A DNA stretch of 64,000 bases, taken from contig SMMW01000518.1 of assembly GCA_004794655.1 (NCBI GenBank), positions 882,501 to 946,500 of the forward strand, read 5' to 3'. The position numbers and the translations under genes are program-made. A model generated the notes under the pieces. It had not been told where the DNA came from. It saw only the letters and a program-made list of their open reading frames with translations, and searched no databases. The stretch comes from Marisa cornuarietis (taxonomy: Eukaryota > Mollusca > Gastropoda > Architaenioglossa > Ampullariidae). Shown here piece by piece: positions 21,331-33,003 of the stretch (positions are counted from its first letter, which is position 1; every line of letters begins with the position of its first letter).

Positions 21331-23066
21331 GTTTGGGTGCCTTCCGCACCACTCCTGTACAAAGTTTGTACACAGAAGCTGGTGAGCCTCCACTTTCTCT
21401 ACGCCGTCTAAAACTCATGCTATCCTATGTCTGTCGCTTAAAAGCTCATCCTGGAAACCCTGCTTACCGTGCTGTTTTCAGACCTCGCTGTGCTGACCTG
21501 TATGTCATTCATACCAAGGAGCAAAAACCAATAAAAAAAGGTAAAGGTCATCCCATAACCTTTTCAGGTCGTAGGGGAGTGAGGTGTTAGAGACCCCACT
21601 TTTCTCGGGGCCAGCATTTACATGAGGGTGGTGCCAATCTCCTCTCCCTCGCTGCCTTACCTTCCCTAACCCACTATGGAGTCAGGTACCCATTCCCGTC
21701 AGCTGGGTCGACTGGGGGAAGTTTGCTGCGCTTATTGGGAATTGAACCAGCGCGCTCTCGGTTCGGAAGCCAGCGCTCTAACCACTCGGCCATCCGCTTC
21801 CCCCCAAAAAACCAATATCACTCCATGTTGCACCCCATCTACAAGCAGCCGGGGTAGATATTCAGCAGGTAGAGACTCTCCCTCTCTTACCAGCTCCTCC
21901 TTGGATTCTTCCTGTTCCAGAGATCCGTCTTGATCTTTGCGCTTTCAAGAAAGGTGACACCTGTGAGCTCATCTTTCTTCAGCGTTTTCAAGAACTACTT
22001 TCGGATTATCCTGGATTCTGTTCTATCTTTAGAGATGGCTCTAAAGTCCCGAACAGTGGCCCCGTAGCTGCGGCAGCAGTTTCATCCTGCCAACCGCAAC
22101 ACGTTTCGTCTGCTCGACTTGCGGATGGCTGCTTTATCTTCTCTGCGGAACTTCACGCCATCTTGCTAGCCTTGCAGCATGTTCACTGCTCATCGGAGCA
22201 AAACTATCTGATCATTTCAGACTAGTTATCGGCTCTCCAAGCCCTTCTTTCCCAACATTTCGACCACCCCTTTGTGGTCCAGATTCATAGAATCCATGCA
22301 GCCTTACTCCGACGAAAAAAGACATTGTTTTCATCTGGGCTCCTGGCCATGCAGGTATCCCAGGCAATGTTCGAGCGGACCAGGCCACCAAGGTTGCATG
22401 TCAGTCGCCTGGTAACACTCGATAGTATCAGCAGACTGTAAATCTATCCTCTCGGCCTATGTTCAGTCCTTGTGATAACGCCACTGGGACACTCTGGGCC
22501 AAAATAAGTTACATGCCACCCTTCCCTCTCTTTCAGACTGCTTGCCTTCATGCCGTCCTGTGCGGCGGAAGGAGGTAGTTCTTTTCAGACTAAGATTAGG
22601 ACACACCTATGCCACGCAGTCACACCTTTTATGAGGTGAACCACCGCCAGTTTGTCCTTGGTGTCAAGGAACTTTTAATGTTGTACTTGTTTTAATTACT
22701 TGTCCTGGACTCCAGACTATCCGCCGGCAGTTTTATACTGCAGGCTCCTTGTTTTCTTTGTTTAGGTCCGTCCCATCAGCAGCTATTTTTACCTTTTTAA
22801 GGTGGATAGGACTTTTTATCATAGATTTAAGCTTTTTATGCCCTAATAGTTTCTGGTTTTTGGTTTGTTGGTGGCCTTTTTGGGCCACAACACTCCTTTT
22901 ACATGTTCCCGCCTCTCAAATGTGTTTCCTGCTTTTTGTGGGTATTTTTCAATTTTTACGATGTCATATTGATATCACTTTGGGTTTTTTTGCCCCCAAA
23001 CATTTTAAAATAACATTACTTTTTCTCGCCGGTATATAGCCTTAGTTGCTGGCACGGTATTAAACA
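21331..23066 (+). mobile_element. I-like LINE 3' fragment with RNase H
   Basis: It starts in the post-RT linker (GAFRTTPVQSLYTEAGEPPL), is interrupted by a SINE (21534-21804), and continues into an RNase H-like domain (FRDGSKV, SAELHAILLALQH) with several stops. The 3' UTR ends 'atatagccttagttgctggc' then 'acggtattaaac', the tail shared with the family-2 SINE. An RNase H domain after RT is characteristic of I/Ingi/Loa-type clades; the exact clade is not resolved. Confidence 0.75.
21534..21804 (-). mobile_element. tRNA-derived SINE (family 1), copy 2
   Basis: Near-identical to the copy at 14763-15037, with the same A and B boxes on the minus strand. The flanks CAAAAACCAATA (21522-21533) and CAAAAAACCAATA (21805-21817) form the target duplication. 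It is inserted in the coding part of the I-like LINE. Confidence 0.88.
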
Positions 23067-23348
23067 AAAACAAACATCATGTAGAATTAGATAGAAAGTA
23101 TTACTGAATAACAATGCATTTCAGATTTATGATTTTCAACATTATATTTTAGTGTTATTGTGGAAGTAAGCATGTTGCCTGTTAAAGAGCAAAGATTATA
23201 CTTAAAAAATGTTTAATACATTTTCCTTTTTAAGGAAATAAAATTGGAATGGCAAAAGATTGGATAAGCCAAAGTCTAGGATAGCAGTAGCAAAACTGTT
23301 ATTTTAGTTCAAAATAATAAAAAAAAAATTTTGAAAAATGTTTTGCAG

Positions 23349-26300
23349 GCAGATATCGAGGAGAAGATGAAGAAAGATGAGTCACTATCTTCATCCAAAA
23401 TCACAGACTTCTTTCCAAATGACGGAAAATCACAGAGTAGCCCAGGGCCGTCTGCTGCAGGTATTGGCTGTGCTGTTTATGGTTTAATGTAGTTTTCCCT
23501 GTCAACATGGCAGGCCTGTCTTTTTTTTTTTTTTTTTTTTGAGAGGAGGTTGGGTGGGGGACATTTGTGAAGAATGTAAAATGTCTCAGAGGAATATTGT
23601 TTGCTATAATGAAAATATTGATCTCTTTTATTTTCATTATTTCATATCCAGCCAATGAAGGTCTGATAAGCTTAAACCTTAAAATAACTGACCATTTAAA
23701 AAGTTGATTGCACTGGCAGAAAGTTTTAACTAAATAAGCAGTGTGCTGTTCAAATCACTGCAAAAGTGAAGGCTATATAATATTCAGGCAAGTAAAAAAA
23801 CCTATAAAGCAGTTTGTAGTTTATAATTTGCTATAATATAAATAAACTAGGATCCTTTTTTCTGACAAGGTTTGAATTGAAGTGCATTGACTTTAGACTG
23901 AAAATTTTTTCTTTTCTTTTCTTTTTTTTTTAACGTACAATTGACTTGCAGACTGAGCAGATTTACCTTGGCAGCATTATCCGTACAAGTTTGATGCCAG
24001 CAAAGGTTGGGTACTTCTTATGAGGATGGATATTCATGCATATTACGAAGAACATAACTACGCCATGCAGGTTCCTCCTGTGAAAAGCATGAGCATGCAA
24101 ATGAAATCAAGTAATCGTGTGCAGTATGAGAGAGCTTTAGGGGATGCTTGTGGTGTAAATACAGTGCAAAGTGCTAATGTATTTCCCCTGAATACACCGA
24201 GCTTAAGCCCACATACTGTGATTCATGGCATGAACTTGCATATTGCAAGTACAGACCAGTACCCGCAGCTAACTCTAAGTTCTGGATATCCTGTTCAAGG
24301 GTGCAACAACATAAACTTGCCTTTTTTCAGGCATGTAGTTCACGATCAGAATTTATTTGTGACTGCCAGTGATATCCCTTGCCAATCTGGCGGTGTTGGT
24401 GTCCTAAATATTAAAGATCTTGTGACACTGTATCAGGACAATGGCGGAAATGACTACAGTACTATAGCCATGAATAAGTCCTGTGGAGGTGTGCTTAAGC
24501 TACTGCCATTGCAGCAGTTGTGCTTTGTCCCAGGTACTAACTTTCAGACTAGTGTCATGAAAAACAGACAGACAGAGAAGGTGCCACAAAAAGTTTTTGG
24601 TGAACATTACATGAACATAACAAGACATGAAACAACCATTCATGGTGTTTCAGGGCCAAAGAAATCGAAGAAGCAAAAAGCACGGCCCAAAGTTACTGGA
24701 CCTAAATTGGATTCCACTGCAAAGCCAGGTCAGTCAGTGGATGTAAATAAAGGTGCCCACGAAGAAACTCCTCAACCTGTTACACAAAGCTCAGACATAG
24801 CACAATCTGATTGTACCCCTGAAACCACTCCCACTGCAACCATATCATCCCAGCATCCAGCAACTCGGACTGTACCACCTCCTAGCAGAGCCAAGGGCAG
24901 TCATAAAAAGACAAGCACCAAAGTCAAGTAAGTCAATCCATTTACCATTGATTTGCATGTACACGCTGCTCATGTGAAAGCTTCTTTATGGAGTAATTTC
25001 CCTAGAGTTTTTGAGTATGCTAAACGTCCAATTAGAGACATTTCACAATAGGAACCAATGAAATGTCCTATCTTTAGCTTATAACAAAATTAACTGCAAA
25101 TTAAACTCTTACATTTTCTCACATATTCAAACCCTTTTTTAATTTTCTTGTAATATGTACTTCTGTTGCTTGATATGCATGCAGCTCAGTGCAATGGGAA
25201 ACACCATTGAATGTGCAAACATTTCAAATTTCATTACAGATGTCTTATAATGGATTATGAAAAATAAAATGCTGAAAGTTATGTGGAGGATAAGGGCTGG
25301 TTTCTATAATGAGACCAGCATAAAAGTTTACCCTGCTGTGTTAAACTAGGTGCTTTTCTGCCTGTCTCCAAACGAAAGATGACCTAATGTCAAAAAAATT
25401 GTAAGCAACCAGTCATGTTAGCTTGTTAAATGTTAATACTAACAGGCAAGAGATAAGCAAAAATGAAGTGAAAGAGTTTTGAGTGTTGAGCTAATCAGAG
25501 AAAATGTCTATGCCCCAACAATTATGGATATAATTTAAGAATTAACGTTCAAAATTTGTTCATTCCATATTCATCATGTGTACAAATTTAGTGGGATACC
25601 CCCTCCCCCAAATTTGTTTTGGGGATTGCTGAATCTCTTTTTCTCTTGCTTGTGTTCTCTCTTAATTTTTCTATTAATAATGCTGGCTTATGTTTTCAGG
25701 AAACGAGAGGCAGAACCTCAAAAACCAATCACAGATTTTTTTCCTATACGCCGTAGTGGTCGTCGATTCACTAGCAAAGAGCTCAAGGTATATGTTAGTC
25801 CAATGTATTATAATTTTTTTTAAGTGTAAATCAAAACTAGAGATACTTTTTTGGAAAGACTGTGAAATTGTCATCCCAGGTAGGAACTGTAAGTAGAGGT
25901 TTCCTTTTAAACAGCTAACATTTGCTGGATGTGCTTTGTCCTTTGACCACAGAAAACTTTTACCTCCCTTGGGGATGAGATATCTGTCTGGTTAGCAGAC
26001 CAGAAACGGAACAAGAATCTGTGAAGGAAGATAGATTGAGTACTTTGGGGCCATTACAATACTGGTCAGTCTGTAGGTTCTGACCTGTTAATAGTAGATT
26101 GTTACGCAAATGTCTGGCCCTAGACTAGTGAACATCTTCCCATGGATTCTGTACTGAGTGTGAAGGCTGATGCATAAATCATTGTACAATACATCAGTAA
26201 GATGCCTTTTCTTGTGGTTTACAGAAAGAGAAAGAGAAAGAACTCCATCAAAAGATTCTTTCTGGCTGTGAAGAGGGCTTAGAGGTATCTCTTTCTTTGT

Positions 26301-27958
26301 GGCTTTTAAACATTAATTGTGGGCAAGTCATCACAAGATATTGCTAACCCATTTCTTTATTAGCTGTCAGTAGTAATGGGAAAAGTGCAAGCTACAAATT
26401 CGTCAGTATGTAGCTCAAATTGACTACTCTTTAAAAGAGCAGCTTGAACTTCTGGATAGTAAAACGGGAGAGGACAGCAGAGGCAATGAATGATGATTGT
26501 ACTCATTCCCAAGGTCTGGCATAATGGCTGACTGTTACCAAAGTGGTTTACCTCATTCCCTCAAATGACCAAGTTAGTCTGTCAAATTCTCTGGATAAGA
26601 AAGCCTTTGTGATACATGCATAAAACCTTGACATTCTCAGTTTGGCAAAGAAAGGAAAGGAATGGTAGCCCACGTAACATCTACTCTAAGAATTCTGCAG
26701 AGTATCAACTAATTACTGCCTTGAGGCTTTTATTTAAATTTAAAATAAAAAATACATCTGTTTACCTTTTTTGTTTATTTGCTTAAGTGGGCATGCACTT
26801 TTGTATACAGTAATAAGTACTCCAAGATAGTACACCAGTGAAGAATATATTTTACCCAAACATTCTGATTTTATCATAACATATAGAGTTTTGTATGGTA
26901 GGTGTGTGAGAATGTTTGTGTGTGTGTGTGTGCGCGCGCATGCGCAAAAAGAGTTGCAAGTTATTTGTAAATATTCTCTAAACATTGAGTTGGTGTAAAA
27001 TGTAAAATGTCCCAAAAAGAAAAAGGGAGAGAATTTTGTGTTTTGTTCAAAGCTTTTTGGAGACTATTTGAATCTTACCCATCCTAGTCTGGCTTCATAT
27101 TTGAATGATTTCATGTCCATTTGTGCAGGTTGTTGATATTGAAGGTAAAGGTCGAGGGGTTGTGGCAGCTAGGAACTTTGAAAGAGATGAGTTTATTGTG
27201 GAGTATGCAGGAGAACTTGTGAACATCACCACAGCTAAACAGCGTGAGAGTCTGTACGAATTAGATGAACAAGTGGGCTGCTACATGTATTACTTCATCT
27301 ATCAGAACAAACAATACTGGTAAGGTTTCAGCTTACCCTATATATTTAACATTTTAGGTTAGGGGTAACTTTTGGTGCAAGGTTTGAAGTATTTAACAAT
27401 TGCACTCAGGCTTTATTTACTGTAAGCAATCTTTGCTTATTGATGCAGCAGTGTTCTCTGTTACATGCTAAATGACCTGAGTATGATGGAAATTAATTGC
27501 CCATCTAAGCACAGATGTCTTATCTGTGATTTATCATTGCTAAGTGTAAAAAATTATTCAGATCTGAGATGGTCAGACCCATTTCGCTATTTGTAAAGAT
27601 TTAAATTTCCACTGGATGGGGGAAGAGATTTAAGAGCATTCAGATATATCAGAGTATCATTTTTAGGGAAACCTGAAAAAGATAACTGCTTAATCTGTAG
27701 TGTGTATTAAAAAAAATGTATGTCATCGCTTCTTTCTGTGTGAACAGTGTTGATGCCACAGCAGAAACAGGAAAACTTGGTAGACTACTCAATCATAGCC
27801 GCAGAGGAAACTGCCATACAAAAGTGGTTCCAGTGAACAGTCACCCTTACCTTGTGCTTGTCGCTTCACGGGATATTGAGAAGGGAGAAGAACTGACATA
27901 CGACTATGGAGATAGAAGTCGAACTGCTATACAGTTACACCCTTGGCTTAAATTGTAG
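23349..27958 (+). CDS. KMT5A: Histone H4-K20 monomethyltransferase KMT5A (SETD8/PR-Set7)
   Basis: Exons: 23349-23460 (23353 if the second of two tandem acceptors is used), 23961-24927, 25700-25787, 26225-26284, 27129-27319 and 27748-27958. All introns are GT-AG and all phases agree. The SET domain is complete: GKGRGVVAARNF, GCYMYYF, the catalytic-site NHS in GRLLNHSRRGNC, and YDYGD; it ends in HPWLKL as in vertebrates. The enzyme adds one methyl group to H4 lysine 20 on nucleosomes. Two PIP-type motifs are visible, SSKITDFFPN (exon 1 here) and QKPITDFFPIRRSGRR; the second has the TD and basic +4 residue of a CRL4-Cdt2 degron, predicting S-phase destruction. The long exon 23961-24927 has no recognised domain. 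The upstream start exon is not proven; 5139-5157 is a weak candidate. About 540 codons are traced. Confidence 0.93.
23461..23960. other. KMT5A intron with homopolymer tracts
   Basis: Contains a T20-type run near 23521-23540 and a CT/T-rich tract near 23905-23932 just before the acceptor. No other feature seen. Confidence 0.5.
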
Positions 27959-28315
27959 CCTGATAAATCTTAGCTCAAACTGACAAACTCTTTAATTTAA
28001 GCGTTGGAGAAAGACTTTCCTTTGCAGAACTGTTAATGGAGTTTTGGTCATTACTAGTGAACGACATGACATTTTAAGGGTGTAAATGGTTCAGTGTTTG
28101 TGCATCTTAGTGTGGACATATTTACTTGGTGGTGTTTGTGTGAGAAAGAAGCTGCCTACCTTTCTCCAGAGTTAGTTAAAAATAATAAATGCCTTTCCTT
28201 GGATGTATAATATATTGTCATGTAACTTGGACACAGTGGTCTACTTTGTTCTTTTGGGCTACAATGGCAGGAAGGCATGCAAGTGTGTGAGAGAAAAGTG
28301 ATGGGGGCTGGTGTC

Positions 28316-29035
28316 ATCTGGTTATTCTTTGAGTACAGTAAGAAGCTCTCTAACCAAATGCATTTGAAGCATCCATAAACTCCAGAAAGTACAGAACTCA
28401 GCTGCATATTTGGTGCTTAGAGTTAGGAAACAGAACCATGTCACTCCTCTTCCTTCATTTTCTGCACTGGCTACCCATCTGCTCTGGCATCCAGTACAAA
28501 CTGTCCCTACCATGTTTGAATTTCTATGCAGGCTTCTGCTTTGACTGTTTCTCTTAACTACTCTTCCTCAGTGTCCTAGCCAGACAACTACACTCTTCGT
28601 CTGATGACCATATCCTATTGTCACCAGAACAACATATGTTCACAGGAGTTTGTTACTGTGCAGCAAAACAATGGAACTTTCTCCCTTTCCATATCCGCCA
28701 TCTACCTACAATTGAATCTTTCAAATCTGCACTGAAAATGCATCTCTTCCTCGAGTATTCTAACAGTCTACACAATGCTAGTCCTTTTTACTCCTTCCCC
28801 CCATTCCCCCTTTCTGCTTAGTGCTAATTTCCTACTCGTCTTCCTCTGCAGAATTACGATATTCTCAGTTCTTGTTACTTGTCTTCTATTCGTCGTCAGT
28901 ACTGTTGTTTATTCTTCCGTCCCTTATATGTTGTCCATGTCACTTTCTTGCTTTAAGCACTAAGAGCATGCTCCTTACGAGTGCAAGTATGCGCTTCACA
29001 TATCTTTCATTTATTATTATTAATGGTTCATGGGT
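28316..29035 (+). mobile_element. LINE 3' half fragment (CR1/L2-like), source copy
   Basis: Frame-broken RT C-terminal region (LHWLPICSGIQYKL, then AKQWNFLPFHIRHLPT and LKMHLFLEY) followed by the shared 3' UTR and an (ATT)n end. It is the inverted partner of 12766-13470. Confidence 0.75.
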
Positions 29036-29482
29036 AGAAGTAAATGTAGGCTAAATTGGTGATTGTAGACTACAGTTCATAAGAAAATACGTGAATGATA
29101 AAAAAAAAACTGCAAAGTATATCTTTGTAAGTTCGCAAACGAGAGCAGGATAAATCGGTGAAAGCTAACGAAGACGTACACGTGTGTTTAGGGAACAAAA
29201 TACTCAAACCAAACATAGTCTACAACTTTTCTGATGACGAAAAAAGTACAGCAGAATTCGGACAAACGATGTGGATTTGGAAAATGTTAAATGTGAGCTC
29301 TGTTACAAATATCACACTTTGTGTGCTTTTTTCTCCACCCACAAAAAGCTTCTGGAAAGGGTTTTTTTATTTGGAGGGGAGTGGGGACAGTTTTGGATGC
29401 ATATAAACTCCTTGCTTTTTCACAAGGCTGAAATTGTGATTTTATCGCATTGTAGTTTTGAAATGTCCTCTCTCAGTCTCTG

Positions 29483-30921
29483 CCCCCATAGGCCCGGCTT
29501 CTCGTGCCGGGGGTGAACACCCACCCTCTCTGGGTCACAGAGGGTCACCCTAAAGAAAGAAAATCTATACCTAGCAACACTCTAATTTTCACTCTCTCTT
29601 CCTAAAATACCCAACTTCATTAAATGGTATTTGAAGGTAAAAGTATCTCTATTCATACCTTCTCCGTTGCGCTGCTTCAACTGCCAGCGTTATGGTCACG
29701 GGGCAAGCTTTTGCAAGTCCCAAGCCCGCTGCTTCCGTTGAACTGGCCATGCTGCAGCTGATTGCACTTCAAGCGCCAAATGCTGCAACTGTGATGGTGC
29801 CCACACAGTTTCTTCCAAAGACTGCCCAAAGTGGAAGGAAGAGGCAGCCATTCAGCGTGTACGCACGGAATCTGACGTTTCCTACGCCGATGCTCGCGTC
29901 ACGTTGGGGGGGGGGGGGCTCCCATTCTACTGTAAGTTCCACTTCCACTTCCTACTCTGCAGTCGTGGGTAAACAACCATCCACTTCTATCACCGTACAG
30001 ACATGACATGGATCTCTTTTATTGGCCCTCTCCCAGTCTGTGATGCTATGCCTCCTCCTCCTCCATACAGTGGTGGCACCCAGTCATCACAAACAATGCA
30101 AACGCCTCAGACCAGTCAGACCACACAAGCACAAATACCACTGGCCAAACAACCTTCACCCGTCAGAAAAACCACGCCCACAAAATCACCAAAAGGAAAA
30201 AGCACTACACCACAGACAGCCAAGAAAGACACACAATCAAAACCAAAATCACCAGAAAAGCTTACTACACAGCACAACCTATCTGGGGCCACTACAGCAG
30301 TCCCTTTCTCAAATCGTTTTGCCACTCTTGGTGAGCAGGGGATGGATATAGACGAGCGGCGTTTTACATCGCCTTCTCCATCCCGCTGACCCCTGCCTTC
30401 TTCCTCTCCTACCTCTGCTACTGTGAGGCGTTCAGCCTCTTTACCCCACAGATAGCATGTCTACAGTCCTTCAGTGGAACTGTCGAGGGATCTGAGTCAA
30501 CTTTGAAGAACTTCGATGCCTAGTAGCTCGTTTCACTCTTGATGTTATAGCTCTTCTTCTCCCATCTTCCATGTCTCTCTCAGCCTTCTTCTAGACATCT
30601 TCAATTTTATTTGGGTGTCCGGCTATTTCCCTCCCTCATGGAGAGAGGCAGTTGTGGTGCCCATCCCAAAACCTGGCAAGGATCCTTCTGATCCCAACTC
30701 TTAACGTCCTATTGCTCTCACAAGTTGTCTGTGCAAAACTTTAGAACGCATGGTGAATGCCTGTCTCACGTGGCATCTTGAGTCTCAAGGTCTACTCTCC
30801 AACCTGCAGTGTGGCTTCAAAAAACATCGCATTACCATGGACAATCTGGTTCATTTTGAAAGTTTTGTTAGGGATGCGTTTGTTAATAAAGAACATGTGT
30901 TAGGGGTCTTTTTCGATTTGG
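29483..30921 (+). mobile_element. I/Jockey-like LINE fragment: zinc-knuckle ORF1 and RT start
   Basis: About 29670-29830 encodes gag-like CCHC knuckles (CFNCQRYGHGASFC, then C-x-x-[stop]-x-x-GH-x-x-x-x-C, then CCNCDGAHTVSSKDC). The second knuckle has a Cys-to-stop change. ORF2 begins at about 30456 (MSTVLQWNCRGI, endonuclease start), then an internal deletion leads to an RT region with FPPSWREAVVVPIPKPGK and RPIALTSCLCKTLERM. A G13 run lies near 29906. It replaces the sequence found at 9735-11045 in the inverted copy. Confidence 0.75.
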
Positions 30922-31295
30922 GTTTGTTCTATAGTAAGTCGCATAAGTTAATACCGAAATGGAGAAAATGTGCAGAGCAATTATCAAGAGGAAGAAAAGT
31001 ACTCGACGATTCAAACATAACTTTTGAAAAAGTGATGACTGTCAGATATTGCCGTCAAGGCAATCGGTGCATGGTTAGGTACAGTGGATGGTGATGCAGA
31101 TTTCGAATCTCTGCGAATTAGTGAATGGGCATGATCACAGCGGAGTGTAAAATCAGCATAACTGTCAGTTAACGTCACCATAAATTACTGCTCTATCATT
31201 TTGTTGAGAATATCTCAAGCTTGTTGTGTTGTGTAGAGTTATGATAGTTGCGCAGTACAGTTATCCGATGGATTGTGTGGACTTCATTATTCTCT

Positions 31296-31645
31296 ATGTA
31301 TGTGTGTGTGCCTTTTTTAAAGCGTGTTCAGCCTTAGCGGTAATGATACTATACAAAAGTGTGATGATGATACTATCATTACTGTTTTAGAACTTGATGT
31401 CAGAGGCACTTCCTTTACTCAGCCGTCTTAATCCTTATTCAGCATGTTCTTGCAACAGTTAGTCCTGTGTGTGTGTGTGTGTGTGTGTTGTAAAGCGTGT
31501 TCAGCATTAGTGGTAATGGTACTATACAAAAGTGATGATGATATTATCATTACTGCTTTGGAACTTGATGTCAATGGCACTACCTTTACTCAGCCATCTT
31601 AATTCTTATTCAGCATGTACTTGCAACAGTTCTGTGTTGTGCATG
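31296..31645 (+). repeat. Two-copy tandem duplication with (TG)n
   Basis: A roughly 175-bp unit beginning in a TG-rich stretch and containing 'aaagcgtgttcagc' and 'ggtactatacaaaag' occurs twice. The inverted copy (about 9190-9360) has one unit, so the tandem duplication arose in the source block after the large duplication, or collapsed in the copy. Confidence 0.65.
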
Positions 31646-32828
31646 CAAATTAACCTATGCACCGTACTCATGTTCATAGATTAAATTATTGGTCTTATTC
31701 ATCATGATAACCTATTTAACAAATGTTGAGTGTAATCCTATGGGAACATATACTGTAGTTCTCACTGGGTTTTGAAAAGAGGCCAGACCTTATTTCAGCA
31801 ATGAAAGAAAGCTCACTGATTGGACAACTATTAATCTCTCAATCCACGTGTCTTTTTCTTAATAATAACAAATACCAAATTCACATCTTTTTGCGACACA
31901 CTAAGGAGAGTTAACGTTGTCTGCAATTTGAAGCTTAACTTCAGGCCCAGCTCACTTCAAATATTTGATTGATATGGGTGTTATGTGGGTTTGTTTTTTT
32001 TTAATTGTGACTACTTCGGGGTAGAAATATTAGGAGCATGTCTTGTCATAGTTACTTTTGAGAGAACATGCTTAATGACCGGTAAACTCTAGTGCAACAA
32101 CAAACCTGCTGGCTGCGCAAGCTTTGCTTGAAAGTTTAAATCATTATACACACAAATCCCAATGAATCCCAATGCTGTTGTTTCTTTGGCCGTGATATAG
32201 GTCTAGCTGCTGGCATGGTGTAAAACATTAACAAACCTTTTGTCTGGTTTTTATTTCCTTTCCGTTATCATTTTGTCTGGTTTTTATTTCCTTTCCGTTA
32301 TCATTTATGGAGGAAGAAAGGTATTTGCGTTAAAGTTGTCTGCGACACCATTCACAGCCATATTGGATGAATGAAGTTATAGGCTTGGGCAAAATCAGAA
32401 CCAACATGGATGATCAGTCGACAAGAAGCCAGTTAGTGACTGATCAACTTTTAATCAATTAAGACCGAAACTTCAGGTCCCTCAAACATATTCACACCGG
32501 AGAGGATCACCCAGTTAAAGCTGTCTTAAACGTTTTGTGCAGCATTGCACCAGCATCAGCTGCAAGAGCCAACTGTCCCTCAAACTCCGTCCCTGTCCAT
32601 GCGTTCTTGTTGACAACTAATGATGCTAACCTTTCAGTTCCACGCACTGCTCCTACTCACCTGGAACAAAGCGGCAAAACTCATGGATGAATCATAGTAA
32701 TGTCAATGGGTAATGGGTTCTTCTAAAGTATTTTCAATAAATGTTTATCTGTGCAAGTTCGTGACAGTTCCCCGAAATGCCCTCGGGGATAAATAAAGTG
32801 TTATTTTAGTTCCAACGTCATACAATAT

Positions 32829-33003
32829 ATATGTAACAGGGTGACCTACTACACGGCACACAACAACACTCAACGCGAGCCGTAGGTTGTTGGAACCTTT
32901 TTATTCCGGTGACCGCTTGCTGGTCAGCTGCACAGCACAGTATTCGTAACGCAGCCTAAGAACTTTATCAGCCTGGCGGCTGGCTGGCGTCCTTCTCGCT
33001 CTC
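32829..33003 (+). mobile_element. Possible LTR fragment (TGTAACAGGG start)
   Basis: TGTAACAGGGTGACC resembles the start of Ty3/gypsy-type LTRs. The stretch is about 175 bp, non-coding, absent from the inverted copy, and is followed by a LINE 3' fragment. No opposite end is identified. Confidence 0.35.

Larger units (their letters stand above)
27913..32692 (+). repeat. Source block X of the inverted duplication
   Basis: Runs from inside the KMT5A terminal exon into the KMT5A-SBNO1 intergenic region and is copied in inverted orientation at 8092-13849. The boundary is base-precise: homology starts at TAGAAGTC (27913) and stops after GGATGAAT (32692), eight bases before block Y homology resumes at TGTCAATG (32701). 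Confidence 0.85.
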
